64,000 nucleotides of DNA, from the NCBI RefSeq assembly GCF_000423665.1, contig NZ_AUIK01000010.1, positions 62,001 to 126,000 of the forward strand. Reading direction: 5' to 3'. This document shows positions 1 through 7,900 of the stretch, piece by piece (the stretch's first letter is position 1; every line of letters starts with the position of its first letter). The notes under the pieces were generated by a model, which saw only the letters and a program-made list of their open reading frames with translations, was not told the origin of the DNA and made no database searches. The position numbers and the translations under genes were made by a program. The stretch comes from Solirubrobacter soli DSM 22325. Its GTDB lineage: Bacteria > Actinomycetota > Thermoleophilia > Solirubrobacterales > Solirubrobacteraceae.

Positions 1-627
1 CTCGAGGATCGCGAACAGCATCACCAGCGTCGCCCCGGCGCCGAACGCCAGGCCGAGCTGACGCATCGGCAGCCCCGCCGCGACGACCATCGCGCCGACG
101 GTCGCGCAGATCACGAGGTCGGTGCCCAGGTCCGGCTGCAGCGCGATCAGCAGCACCGCCGCGCCCGCGACCCCGATCACTGGGCCGGTCAGCGTCCGAA
201 TCGAGCGGGCGATCTTCGGCCGGTTGGCGATCACCCCGCTGATGTGCAGCACGAGCGCGATCTTCATGATCTCGCTCGGCTGGAACTGCAGCGGACCGAA
301 GCCCAGCCAGCGGTGCGCGCCGTTGACCCGCACACCCACCCCTGGCACCTTGACCATCAGCAGCATCACGAACGCGGCGATCAGCAGCGCCCCCGTGTAG
401 CGCCGCACGTGCTCCAGGTTCAGCCGGGACACGACGTGCATCCCGAGCAGCCCGACCGCCCCGTACGTGACGTACTTGATCAGGTACGACGTCCCATCGC
501 CCTGACCCTGGAGCAGTGTTCTCGCGCTCGACGCCGAATACACCATCACCGCGCCGCCCGCGAGGAGGCAGAACGTGGCCGTGAGCAGCAGTCGATGCTC
601 GAGCGGCTGCTGCATTTTTCGGCCCAT
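1..627 (-). CDS. ftsW: FtsW/RodA/SpoVE-family lipid II polymerase, partial (C-terminal part lies beyond the window)
   Basis: The reverse strand encodes 209 residues of an uninterrupted SEDS-family protein that runs off the left edge. The first hydrophobic helix and the VMVYSASSARTL segment lie near residues 10-35, then several further membrane helices, and the family-typical RWLGFGPLQFQPSEIMKIAL stretch follows near residue 100. SEDS proteins polymerise lipid II glycan strands with a class B penicillin-binding protein; FtsI of this cluster is the natural partner. The start is taken as the ATG whose complement is 625-627; a second in-frame ATG lies four codons on. It begins 41 bases after the murD stop, so it belongs to the murD transcript, as in ordinary dcw clusters. 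FtsW rather than RodA is inferred from position. Confidence 0.93.
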   Translation of the reverse strand, partial: MGRKMQQPLEHRLLLTATFCLLAGGAVMVYSASSARTLLQGQGDGTSYLIKYVTYGAVGLLGMHVVSRLNLEHVRRYTGALLIAAFVMLLMVKVPGVGVRVNGAHRWLGFGPLQFQPSEIMKIALVLHISGVIANRPKIARSIRTLTGPVIGVAGAAVLLIALQPDLGTDLVICATVGAMVVAAGLPMRQLGLAFGAGATLVMLFAILE

Positions 628-668
628 CGGAGCGCCATTCGACGCGCCCCGCCGGACGCCTGCCGCGA

Positions 669-2288
669 TTATCCGAGGTTCTCGACCAGGCGGCGGAAAT
701 GGTCCCCGCGCTCCTCATATGAGCGGTATTGGTCATACGACGCGCACCCGGGCGAGAGCAGCACTATGTCCCCCGGCCGCGCGTTGTCGCTCGCATGCGC
801 GAACGCGGTCGCGAGGTCGTGCGCGTCGTCGATCGGGACGCCCGTGGGTCGCAGCGCCTCATCGATCCGCGGCGCGGTCTGGCCGATCGTGTAGACGGCC
901 GTGCAGCGCTCCTTGACGGGCGCCGCGAGCGGCGTGAAGTCCGAGTGCTTCTCGCTCCCGCCGGCGATCAGGTGCACCCCGCGCGGGAAGCTCCGGACGC
1001 CCACCTCCGCCGACGCCACATTGGTCGCCTTGGAGTCGTTGACGTAGGTGACACCACCGACCGTCGCGATCTCCTCGAGCCGGTGCGGCACCCCGGCGAA
1101 CGTCATCAACCCCTCGCGCACGGCGCCGGGGCCGATCCCCCGCGCGAGACACACCGCCGCCGCGGCCATCGCGTTCTCCCGATTGTGCGGTCCGCGCAAC
1201 CGGATCTCGTCGGCCCGGACGAACGCCTCGCCGCGCCAGAAGAGCGACCCGTCGCGGTGCACGAGGTCGGCCTCCTCGCCGCCCGCCGCCCCGCCAGGCG
1301 CCGGCTCGCCGCCCACCGCCTCGCCCGGCGCCGCCTCGTCGTTCGGCGCCACCTCGCCGCCCGCTGCCGCGCCGCCCGGCGCCGCATCGCCGCCCGCCGC
1401 CCCGCCAGGCGCCACCTCGCCGCCCACCGCCCCGCCAGGCGCCGGCTCGCCGCCCACCGCCTCGCCCGGCGCCGCCTCGCCGTTCGGCGCCGCCTCGCCG
1501 CCCGCTGCCGCGCCGCCCGGCGCCGCGTCGTCGCCCGCCGCGCCGCCCGCTGCCGCGTCCTCGCCGAACGTCACCCTCGTGGCCTCGCCGCCGGCGTCCT
1601 CCAGCGGCAGTCCGGCCGGGACGACCGCGAGGGCGCCTGGCGGTTGGTGGGCGAAGATGGCGAGCTTGGCGGCGCGGTAGTTGGCGAACGTGCCGTGGCG
1701 GTCGAGGTGGTCCTCCTGGAGGTTGAGCAGGACGGCGGCGTCGGGCGCGAAGGCCAGCGTGTCCTCGAGCTGGAACGACGAGGCCTCGCAGACGATCACC
1801 GCGTCCGGGTCGAGCGTTCCCGGCAGCGAGGTCAGGGCCGTCCCGACGTTGCCGGCGACCGTCACCGGCACGCCCGCCGTACGGTGGATGTGACCGATCA
1901 GCTCGACCGTGGTCGTCTTGCCGTTGGAGCCCGTGAGCGCGATGAACGGGTGCTCGAGCAGCCGCCAGCCGAGCTCGAGCTCGCCCAGGACCGTGATCCC
2001 TCGCTCGAGCGCGGCGGCGACGAGCGGCGCCTCGCGCGGCACGCCGGGGCTCTTGATCAGCGTCGCGACCCCCTCGAGCAACTCGAGCCCGCCCTCCCCA
2101 TCTCGGACCTCGGCGCCCATCGCCCGCAGCGCCTCCCGCACGTCATCGCCAACCCGCCGCGCGTCGGACGCCACGACCCGACCCCCGCGCGCCGTGAGCA
2201 CGCGTGCGGCCGCGACCCCCGAACGGGCGAGTCCGAGCACGAGATACGGCCCAGGCGGCAACGGCGGACGAACGATCACGCGCCCCAT
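669..2288 (-). CDS. murD: UDP-N-acetylmuramoyl-L-alanine:D-glutamate ligase with a ~95-residue Gly/Ala/Pro/Glu insertion
   Basis: MurD adds D-glutamate to UDP-MurNAc-L-Ala in the cytoplasm. The ATP loop GSNGKTTT is at residues 120-127, the central-domain stretch LNLQEDHLDRHGT near 188-200, and the C-terminal domain starts around VPHRLEEIATVGGVTYVNDS. The protein is 539 residues, about 80-100 longer than usual, because residues about 244-339 are a low-complexity insertion built from a 47-residue tandem duplication. The flanking enzyme sequence is intact and in frame on both sides, so the insertion is probably tolerated in a surface loop of the central domain. The gene is followed after 41 bases by ftsW and preceded by a 0.7 kb gap with no gene. 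The ATG at 2288 gives the normal N-terminal Rossmann start with LVLGLARSG. Confidence 0.96.
   Translation of the reverse strand: MGRVIVRPPLPPGPYLVLGLARSGVAAARVLTARGGRVVASDARRVGDDVREALRAMGAEVRDGEGGLELLEGVATLIKSPGVPREAPLVAAALERGITVLGELELGWRLLEHPFIALTGSNGKTTTVELIGHIHRTAGVPVTVAGNVGTALTSLPGTLDPDAVIVCEASSFQLEDTLAFAPDAAVLLNLQEDHLDRHGTFANYRAAKLAIFAHQPPGALAVVPAGLPLEDAGGEATRVTFGEDAAAGGAAGDDAAPGGAAAGGEAAPNGEAAPGEAVGGEPAPGGAVGGEVAPGGAAGGDAAPGGAAAGGEVAPNDEAAPGEAVGGEPAPGGAAGGEEADLVHRDGSLFWRGEAFVRADEIRLRGPHNRENAMAAAAVCLARGIGPGAVREGLMTFAGVPHRLEEIATVGGVTYVNDSKATNVASAEVGVRSFPRGVHLIAGGSEKHSDFTPLAAPVKERCTAVYTIGQTAPRIDEALRPTGVPIDDAHDLATAFAHASDNARPGDIVLLSPGCASYDQYRSYEERGDHFRRLVENLG
1293..1545. repeat. In-frame tandem repeat inside murD, 141-bp period
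   Basis: A 141-bp unit (1293-1433) is followed directly by a second, slightly diverged and partial copy (1434 to about 1545). The period is exactly 47 codons, so the reading frame is kept. Each unit is itself made of shorter GC-rich modules encoding words such as EPAPGGA, GGEVAPGGA and AAPGEAVGGE. It looks like a minisatellite that expanded by slippage or unequal crossing-over inside a coding region. Confidence 0.9.
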
Positions 2289-2312
2289 TCAAGCGGCCGC
2301 CCCGGTCGGGAG

Positions 2313-2361
2313 GGGGTGTGATGCTCCGCTCCCGCATATCGAAACACCACCATCACACCCC
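2313..2361. repeat. Inverted repeat with GGGGTGTGATG arms (copy 1)
   Basis: The arms GGGGTGTGATG (2313-2323) and CATCACACCCC (2351-2361) are perfect complements of 11 bp around a 27-base loop. The element sits just upstream of the murD start in a region without a gene. The same arm sequence recurs at 2499-2547, which suggests a repeated extragenic element rather than a chance hairpin. Confidence 0.75.
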
Positions 2362-2498
2362 ACGACCGTCGCCCAGGAGGCTCACGAGACGCCACGGTCG
2401 GACCTGGACCCCGGCCGGCCGAGCTCGCCGCGCCGACCCGCCGCATCTCAGCTCGCCCGCGAGGCCGCGCGCTTCGCCAAACGGGGCCCGGCGCCCCG

Positions 2499-2547
2499 GG
2501 GGTGTGATTCTGAACCGTCCTGTCAGGACGGCAGAGCATCACACCCC
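2499..2547. repeat. Long near-perfect hairpin with GGGGTGTGAT arms (copy 2)
   Basis: The outer arms GGGGTGTGAT (2499-2508) and ATCACACCCC (2538-2547) enclose a second stem TCTG/CAGA and a third stem CCGTCCTG/CAGGACGG (2515-2522 and 2524-2531) with a one-base loop. Only two 2-base bulges break the structure. It would fold strongly in RNA of either strand. It lacks a T tract, so a terminator role is possible but not shown; a mobile REP-like element is at least as likely. Confidence 0.8.
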
Positions 2548-2614
2548 AGACGAATCGCCCAGGCTCGCGAGACACCGCGGTCGACGGCATCACGGCCGCA
2601 GCGCCACCGGCCGC

Positions 2615-2817
2615 GCCGCGCAGCGACGAGGCTCGCGGGTCACGGCCGCGCCGCGGACCCCCGCCGCGCGAGTCACGAGCCGCGCCGCGCAACGACGAGG
2701 CGCGCGGGTCGCCGGCCGAGCCGCGCAGCGACGAGGCGCGCGGGTCGCCGGCCGAGCCGCGCAGCGACGAGGCACGCGGGTCACGGCCGCGCCGCGGACC
2801 CCCGCCGCGCGAATCAC
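2615..2817. repeat. GC-rich direct repeats in the gap upstream of murD
   Basis: A 62-bp sequence at 2615-2676 recurs at 2756-2817 with two mismatches. Between them lie about two copies of a related 36-bp unit containing GCGGGTCGCCGGCCGAGC. The whole 2289-2987 stretch has no supported gene: its apparent reading frames are Arg/Ala-rich by-products of base composition. Apart from the hairpins and these repeats I see nothing else in it. Confidence 0.75.
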
Positions 2818-2987
2818 CCGCCATGCCGCGGCGCGACGAGGCGCGCGGCCTGGGGCCGCGCGGAACGGCGTTGCGGTGCGCTGCGGTGCGCCGGGGCACG
2901 CCGCGTCGTGCGAGGGTCGTGACGACGAGGCGCGTGCGGAGGGCTGCCGAGGGGAGCGCGTGACGGGGCGGGCAGCGCCGCGGGTGG

Positions 2988-3350
2988 TCACGCCGCCGCG
3001 GCGGGCTCGGGCGTGGCCGCGGCGGGCTCGGGCGTGGCCTCGCCGGACGGCGGGGTGAGGCGGGGTGGGCGGATGCGGGCGGCCTTGTCGGCGCGGCCGC
3101 CCTCGAACTCGAGGCCCTCGGACTCGAGGAGGCGGCGGACCCTGGCCGGGTCGCCGAGGGCGGTGCCGCCGATCGTGCCGTCGGACTTCAGGACGCGGTG
3201 GGCGCCGTCCAGCTCCTCGCGGATGAAGCGCTGGTTGAGGGTGCGCGCGTGGATGTCCGAGCCGCCCGCGGCGGCCGCGACGTCGCCGTAGCTCATCCAG
3301 GCGCCGGGCGGGATGGCGGCGACGGTCTCGCGCATCAGGTCGAGGTCCAT
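2988..3350 (-). CDS. MGMT/alkyltransferase-like (ATL) domain protein lacking the acceptor cysteine
   Basis: The 120-residue product matches the DNA-binding domain of O6-alkylguanine-DNA alkyltransferases: [17 protein letters not shown] near residues 14-30 and the [12 protein letters not shown] segment near 52-63. In active enzymes the PCHR motif carries the alkyl-accepting Cys; here the equivalent is GAHR, so it cannot be a self-alkylating repair enzyme. Known ATL proteins lacking this Cys bind alkylated DNA and recruit nucleotide excision repair, which is the best guess here. The C-terminus is a Pro/Glu/Ala-rich tail. The ATG at 3350 is preceded by GAAGGAG at good spacing; the frame is open further upstream but that part only shadows mraY. 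It interrupts the mraY-murD order. Confidence 0.75.
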   Translation of the reverse strand: MDLDLMRETVAAIPPGAWMSYGDVAAAAGGSDIHARTLNQRFIREELDGAHRVLKSDGTIGGTALGDPARVRRLLESEGLEFEGGRADKAARIRPPRLTPPSGEATPEPAAATPEPAAAA

Positions 3351-3448
3351 GACGAGGGCTCCTTCCGGGTGGTCTTCACCGGGCCAGCACATCATGGGAT
3401 CCGCGCGAATCCCCTGGATTGCGCAGATTTGTTGCAAAGAATGTGCAG

Positions 3449-4417
3449 TTATGTGAGGGACTGCTGGTAAAGCGTGAAGCCGATCGCCGCGCAGACCGCC
3501 GCGACGATCCAGAAGCGGAGGATGATCTTGGTCTCCGACCACCCTTCGAGCTCGAAGTGGTGGTGGATGGGCGCCATCTTGAAGACCCGCTTGCGGAAGG
3601 TCTGGAAGGAGAAGACCTGGATCAGGACCGACAGGGCCTCGATCACGAAGATCCCGCCGAGGATGATCAGCAGCACCTCGGTCTTGGTCATCACGGCCAT
3701 GCCGGCGATCGCGCCGCCCAGCCCCAAGGACCCGGTATCCCCCATGAAGATCGACGCGGGGAACGAGTTGAACCAAAGGAAGCCCACGCACGCGCCCACC
3801 AGACAGCCGGCGACCAGCGACAACCCCAGTTGACCGGTCGTGAACGTGATCGCGATGTACGCGAGGAGCACGATCGCCGCACAGCCCGCGGCGAGCCCGT
3901 CCAGGCCGTCCGTCAGGTTCACCGCCGACGTCGTCCCCGCCACGACGAGATAGATGAAGAACGGGTACGTGATCCCGAGGTTGATGGAAGCGTCGACGAT
4001 CCGCAGGTTCAGCGTGTCCGGCAGCCCCGCGCCCTCGGTCGCGGCCAGCCACAACCCGACCGAGATGAGCAGCGTGACGATCAGCTTCGTGCGCCCGCGC
4101 AGGCCCAGGGAGCGCCGCTTGACCAGCTTCGTGTAATCGTCGGCGAACCCCAGCAGCGCGCACGCGACCGCGACCCCGAAGACCCCCCACGACCGCCAGT
4201 CGATGTAGTCGGTCAAGAGCAGGAACGGCACCGCGATCGCGGTGAAGATGATGATCCCGCCCATCGTCGGCGTGCCGGCCTTCGCGTGGTGACCCTCGGG
4301 GCCCTCCTCGCGGATGTTCTGGCCGAACTCGCGCGCCCGCAGGAACGCGATGAACTTCGGCGACAGGAAGACGCAGATCAACAGCGAGGCGGTCCCGGCG
4401 ATCAGGACCTCACCCAC
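3449..4417 (-). CDS. mraY: Phospho-N-acetylmuramoyl-pentapeptide transferase (MraY)
   Basis: MraY transfers phospho-MurNAc-pentapeptide to undecaprenyl phosphate to make lipid I at the membrane. The 322-residue sequence has the full set of family landmarks: AGTPTMGG near residue 48, the aspartates of GFADDYTK near 93, [10 protein letters not shown] near 165, [14 protein letters not shown] near 220, and the [14 protein letters not shown] loop near 283-297. About ten membrane helices can be recognised. Its start overlaps the murF stop by 8 bases, so the two are translationally coupled. A 98-base gap separates it from the alkyltransferase-like gene downstream. Confidence 0.98.
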   Translation of the reverse strand: MGEVLIAGTASLLICVFLSPKFIAFLRAREFGQNIREEGPEGHHAKAGTPTMGGIIIFTAIAVPFLLLTDYIDWRSWGVFGVAVACALLGFADDYTKLVKRRSLGLRGRTKLIVTLLISVGLWLAATEGAGLPDTLNLRIVDASINLGITYPFFIYLVVAGTTSAVNLTDGLDGLAAGCAAIVLLAYIAITFTTGQLGLSLVAGCLVGACVGFLWFNSFPASIFMGDTGSLGLGGAIAGMAVMTKTEVLLIILGGIFVIEALSVLIQVFSFQTFRKRVFKMAPIHHHFELEGWSETKIILRFWIVAAVCAAIGFTLYQQSLT

Positions 4418-5717
4418 GCGCCAGCGCCTCCGCGACCGTCTCGAGCCCGATTCCCCGCGAGGCCTTCACGAGCACCACGTCGCCCGGCCGCACGAGCGAC
4501 GACACCAGCGAAGCGGCCGCGGCAGCGTCGTCGACATGGTGCGACTCGCCCTCGTACGTGGAGAGCATGTGCGCGGACAACGGCCCCACGGCCACCAGGA
4601 CGTCGGCGACGGAGGCATCCACACCGAGCGACCGGTGCTCCTCGACCTCGCCGTCCCCGAGCTCCAGCATGTCCCCGAGAACGGCCAAACGTCGCCCCCC
4701 ATCAGGCGCCTGCGTGGCGAGATCGTCGAGCGCGGCGCGCATGGACAGCGGGTTGGCGTTGTAGCAGTCGTTGATGATGACGACCCCCGAGGGCAGCTCG
4801 ATGCGCTCCCCCCGCATCGCCCCGAACGACACGTCGACGCGGCCGGAAGGCTCCACCCCGACCGCCTGGGCCGCCGCAACCGCGGCCGTCAGGTTGACGA
4901 GCTGGTGTCGGGAAGTGAACGGCACCTCGAGCTCCACCCGCAGCTCGCGGGCGAGGATCGTCACCCGCGGCGGGTCGAAGTCCTCCAGGGCGACATCCGA
5001 GCCGAACCGCACGACATCGAGCTCGGAAGCCAGATACGGATCCAACAGCGGCTCCTCGGCCGGAACCACCGCCACCGGCACGTGCGCCAGCAGTTCGCCC
5101 TTGGCGCGCGCGACGCCCTCCAAGGACCCCACGAGCTCGAGGTGGACCGGGCCGATGTTCGTGATCACGCCCACGTCGGGCTCCGCGATCCGCGCCAGCT
5201 CGTCGATCTGCCCGAACCCGCGCATCCCCATCTCCAGCACGAGCACCTCGGTGCCGGGCGGAGCGGCGAGGATGGCCAGCGGCAGCCCGATCTCGGTGTT
5301 CCAGTTCGCCGGGTTGGCCGCCACGCGCCGCCACGGCGAGATCAGCGCGGCGATCAACTGCTTGGTCGACGTCTTGCCGACCGACCCGGTCACGCCGATC
5401 ACGGCCGCGTCGAGCTCCCGCCGCCATGCGGTGGCGAGCGTCTGCAAAGCGACCAGCGGGTCCGGGGCGACGAGAACGACGCCGGAGAGCCCCGCCGCGT
5501 GCTCGGGAGCGACCAGGACGCCCCACGCGCCGGCCGCGAGCGCGTCGGCGGCGAAGCGCCCCCCGTCCACCCGCTCCCCGCGCAAGCCGACGAAGAGGTC
5601 CCCCGGCTCGATCGAGCGGGTGTCGATGACGGCACGCGTCGGGCCCGCGTCCGCCGCCCCCGCAACCAGCGACGCTCCCGCGGCCGCGCCCACCTGTTCC
5701 GCGCTCCAGCCGATCAC
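4410..5717 (-). CDS. murF: UDP-N-acetylmuramoyl-tripeptide:D-Ala-D-Ala ligase (MurF)
   Basis: MurF adds D-alanyl-D-alanine to the UDP-MurNAc-tripeptide, completing the cytoplasmic precursor. The 435-residue length is normal. The N-terminal domain recognises the nucleotide (AVIDTRSIEPGDLFVGLRGE near 29-48), the ATP loop GVTGSVGKTST is at 108-118, and the C-terminal domain has VIINDCYNANPLSM near 312-325. It overlaps murE by 4 bases (ATGA) and mraY by 8 bases, so murE-murF-mraY is one tight operon. Confidence 0.98.
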   Translation of the reverse strand: MIGWSAEQVGAAAGASLVAGAADAGPTRAVIDTRSIEPGDLFVGLRGERVDGGRFAADALAAGAWGVLVAPEHAAGLSGVVLVAPDPLVALQTLATAWRRELDAAVIGVTGSVGKTSTKQLIAALISPWRRVAANPANWNTEIGLPLAILAAPPGTEVLVLEMGMRGFGQIDELARIAEPDVGVITNIGPVHLELVGSLEGVARAKGELLAHVPVAVVPAEEPLLDPYLASELDVVRFGSDVALEDFDPPRVTILARELRVELEVPFTSRHQLVNLTAAVAAAQAVGVEPSGRVDVSFGAMRGERIELPSGVVIINDCYNANPLSMRAALDDLATQAPDGGRRLAVLGDMLELGDGEVEEHRSLGVDASVADVLVAVGPLSAHMLSTYEGESHHVDDAAAAASLVSSLVRPGDVVLVKASRGIGLETVAEALARG

Positions 5718-7138
5718 GCGCGCTCCGCGATCGCCTCACGGGCGACGGTCGTGTCGTCGAACGGCTCCTTGCGGCCGTTCTCGAACTCCTGGCCCTGCTC
5801 GTGGCCCTTGCCCGCGATCACCACCACGTCACCCGGCTCAGCCATCCCGATCGCGCGGAAGATCGACGCACGCCGATCCACATCGTGCGAGACCACGGCG
5901 TGCGGAGAGGACGGAATCCCGGCGACGATCTCGTCGATGATCGCCGACGGCTCCTCCGATCGCGGGTTGTCGGAGGTGATGAAGGCGTAGTCGGCCAGCC
6001 GAGCCGAGATCTCACCCATGATCGGGCGCTTGCCCCGGTCGCGGTCGCCGCCCGCGCCGACGACGACGATCAGCCGCCCCGAGGCCATCTCACGGGCCGC
6101 CAGCAGCACCTGCTCCAAGGCATCCGGCTTGTGGGCGTAGTCGACGACGACGCCGAACGGCTGGCCCGCGTCGACGGGCTGGAAACGGCCCGGGGCCGTG
6201 GCGGCGTGCGCCAGCGAGTCCGCCAGACCGGAAGCCGGCGCGCCAAGCGCCCGCGCCGCCGCCCACGCTCCCAGCGCGTTGAGCACGTTGAACCGGCCCG
6301 GCAACGGCACCCGCGCGGCGAACGAACCGTCCGGCGACTCCACGACGAAGTCGCACCCCGTCGCGTCCGTGCGCACATCCACCGCCCGGTAATCAGCGTC
6401 GCGCGAGATCGCGAACGTCACGCAGTCGAACTCCTCGATCAGCCGCCGCCCGTAGTCCGAATCCGCGTTGACGATGCGCGCACCTGTGAGCTCGGACGCG
6501 AACAGCAGCCGCTTGGCCTGGAAGTAGTCCTCCATCGTGGGATGGAAGTCGAGGTGATCCTGGGTCAAGTTGGTGAACACGGCCGCGGCGACGTGGATGC
6601 CGGTGGCGCGCTTGAGCTCCAGCGCGTGCGAGGAGATCTCCATCGCGCACGCCGCGTCGCCGGCGTCGAGCATCTCGCGGAACGTGCGCTGGAGGTCGAA
6701 CGCCTCGGGCGTCGTGCGCACGACCGCCCGCTCCTCCCCGCCCACGACGGACTTGACCGTGCCGAGCAGGCCGGTCCGGATGCCCGCGCCCTCGAGCAGC
6801 GCGCGGGTGAGGAACGCCGTCGTCGTCTTGCCGTTGGTGCCGGTGATGCCGGCGACGCGCAACTCCTTCGTCGGGTCGCCGTAGAAGCGCGCCGCGGCGA
6901 TCGACATCGCCTCGCGGACGTCGTCGACCAGGACCTCGGGCACGCCGAGCCTGAGCGGGCGCTGGACGACCAAGCCGACGGCGCCGCGCGCCACGGCATC
7001 CGGGGCGAAGTCATGCCCGTCACGGGTGAACCCGGGCACGCAGAAGAACAGGGTGCCCGGCGCGACGAGCCGATTGTCGAAAGTCAGGCCCGTGACGACC
7101 ACGTCGGGGCCGTCCCCGAGCAGCTCGCGGAGCGTCAT
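5714..7138 (-). CDS. murE: UDP-N-acetylmuramoyl-L-alanyl-D-glutamate:meso-diaminopimelate ligase (MurE)
   Basis: MurE adds the third residue of the stem peptide. The ATP loop GITGTNGKTTT lies at residues 97-107, EISSHAL near 193, NLTQDHLDFH near 215, and DNPRSEEP near 390-397. The DNPR tetrapeptide is the established marker for meso-diaminopimelate as substrate, so the peptidoglycan should be of the A1-gamma type. The C-terminus has VVIAGKGHEQGQ. The ATG at 7138 lies only 36 bases from a divergent GNAT gene; a TAGACT hexamer at 7148-7153 (reverse strand) ends 9 bases before the start and may be the -10 of a nearly leaderless transcript. Confidence 0.98.
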   Translation of the reverse strand: MTLRELLGDGPDVVVTGLTFDNRLVAPGTLFFCVPGFTRDGHDFAPDAVARGAVGLVVQRPLRLGVPEVLVDDVREAMSIAAARFYGDPTKELRVAGITGTNGKTTTAFLTRALLEGAGIRTGLLGTVKSVVGGEERAVVRTTPEAFDLQRTFREMLDAGDAACAMEISSHALELKRATGIHVAAAVFTNLTQDHLDFHPTMEDYFQAKRLLFASELTGARIVNADSDYGRRLIEEFDCVTFAISRDADYRAVDVRTDATGCDFVVESPDGSFAARVPLPGRFNVLNALGAWAAARALGAPASGLADSLAHAATAPGRFQPVDAGQPFGVVVDYAHKPDALEQVLLAAREMASGRLIVVVGAGGDRDRGKRPIMGEISARLADYAFITSDNPRSEEPSAIIDEIVAGIPSSPHAVVSHDVDRRASIFRAIGMAEPGDVVVIAGKGHEQGQEFENGRKEPFDDTTVAREAIAERA

Positions 7139-7174
7139 GCGTCCGGCAGTCTACGAGCGCGTCCGGCGGCGAGA

Positions 7175-7900
7175 ATGCGCGGAGTGCCCATCGTCGGAGA
7201 TATCGATCGCCCGGAACGCCGCACGCTGGTGGATGAGAACGGCCGGTCTGTCGCGCGCTACGTCCACGTCGAGCGCGACGGGCGGCCGATCGCGGACCTG
7301 CTCGCGCTCGACGTCCCGGTCGAGCGCGCGTTGCCCTACATCACGCGTGAGCTGCGGGGCATGCGCGTCGCCGGTTCGGAGGACCTCGGCCGCGCGCTCG
7401 TGGCCGTGGGCGCGCGGCTGTACCGGCACTCGCACGCCTACACGCACGATCTCGTCGCGCTCCCGCCGCTCGACTCCAGCCACCTCCTCACCCCGGTCGA
7501 TCGCCCCGCGAGCGAGCTCCTCCCGGTCTACCTGACCGCGTTCGCCGTCGGCCACCCGGACCGGATGGAGGCCGACGAGGCCGCGCGCCACCTGGACGGT
7601 GTCGTCGCGGGCAAGCTCGGCGGCCTCCTCCCGGGGAGCGGGCTGGCGATCGAGGACGGCCGCGTCGTCGCGGCGATCCTGATCGGGACGATCACCGACG
7701 CCCCACCGCCGTTCGGCGGTCCGTGGATCATGGAGGTCTTCAGCACCGCCCGCGGGGCAGGACGTGCGCTGCTGGCGCGGGCGCTGCACCGCACCGAGGG
7801 AAGCCTGGGGCTGGCCGTGACGGAGGGGAACCCGGCGATCGCCGTGTACGAGTCGCTCGGCTTCCGCCGCACGTTCACGGCCTACACGGTCGATCTTTAG
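7175..7900 (+). CDS. GNAT-family N-acetyltransferase with an unrecognised N-terminal part
   Basis: The C-terminal third carries the GNAT fold: the acetyl-CoA-binding loop is seen in EVFSTARGAGRALLARAL, followed by LAVTEGNPAIAVYESLGF, the usual terminal strand-helix region. The first ~100 residues (VDENGRSVARYVHVERDG and onward) contain no motif I recognise. The substrate cannot be predicted. The ATG at 7175 is the first plausible start after the divergent murE; the frame is open far upstream but only as a shadow of murE. The stop overlaps that of the convergent acyl-CoA dehydrogenase. It lies on the strand opposite to all dcw genes, so it is probably an insertion into the cluster. Confidence 0.8.
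   Translation: MRGVPIVGDIDRPERRTLVDENGRSVARYVHVERDGRPIADLLALDVPVERALPYITRELRGMRVAGSEDLGRALVAVGARLYRHSHAYTHDLVALPPLDSSHLLTPVDRPASELLPVYLTAFAVGHPDRMEADEAARHLDGVVAGKLGGLLPGSGLAIEDGRVVAAILIGTITDAPPPFGGPWIMEVFSTARGAGRALLARALHRTEGSLGLAVTEGNPAIAVYESLGFRRTFTAYTVDL

Noticed and set aside
729-2321. A 530-codon forward frame across murD
   Set aside because: It is antisense to a well-supported MurD and reads as low-complexity Arg-rich sequence.
2276-2991. Several 130-280-codon frames in the murD-upstream gap
   Set aside because: All are Arg/Ala/Gly-rich, overlap one another on both strands and follow the direct repeats; none has a plausible start site or motif.
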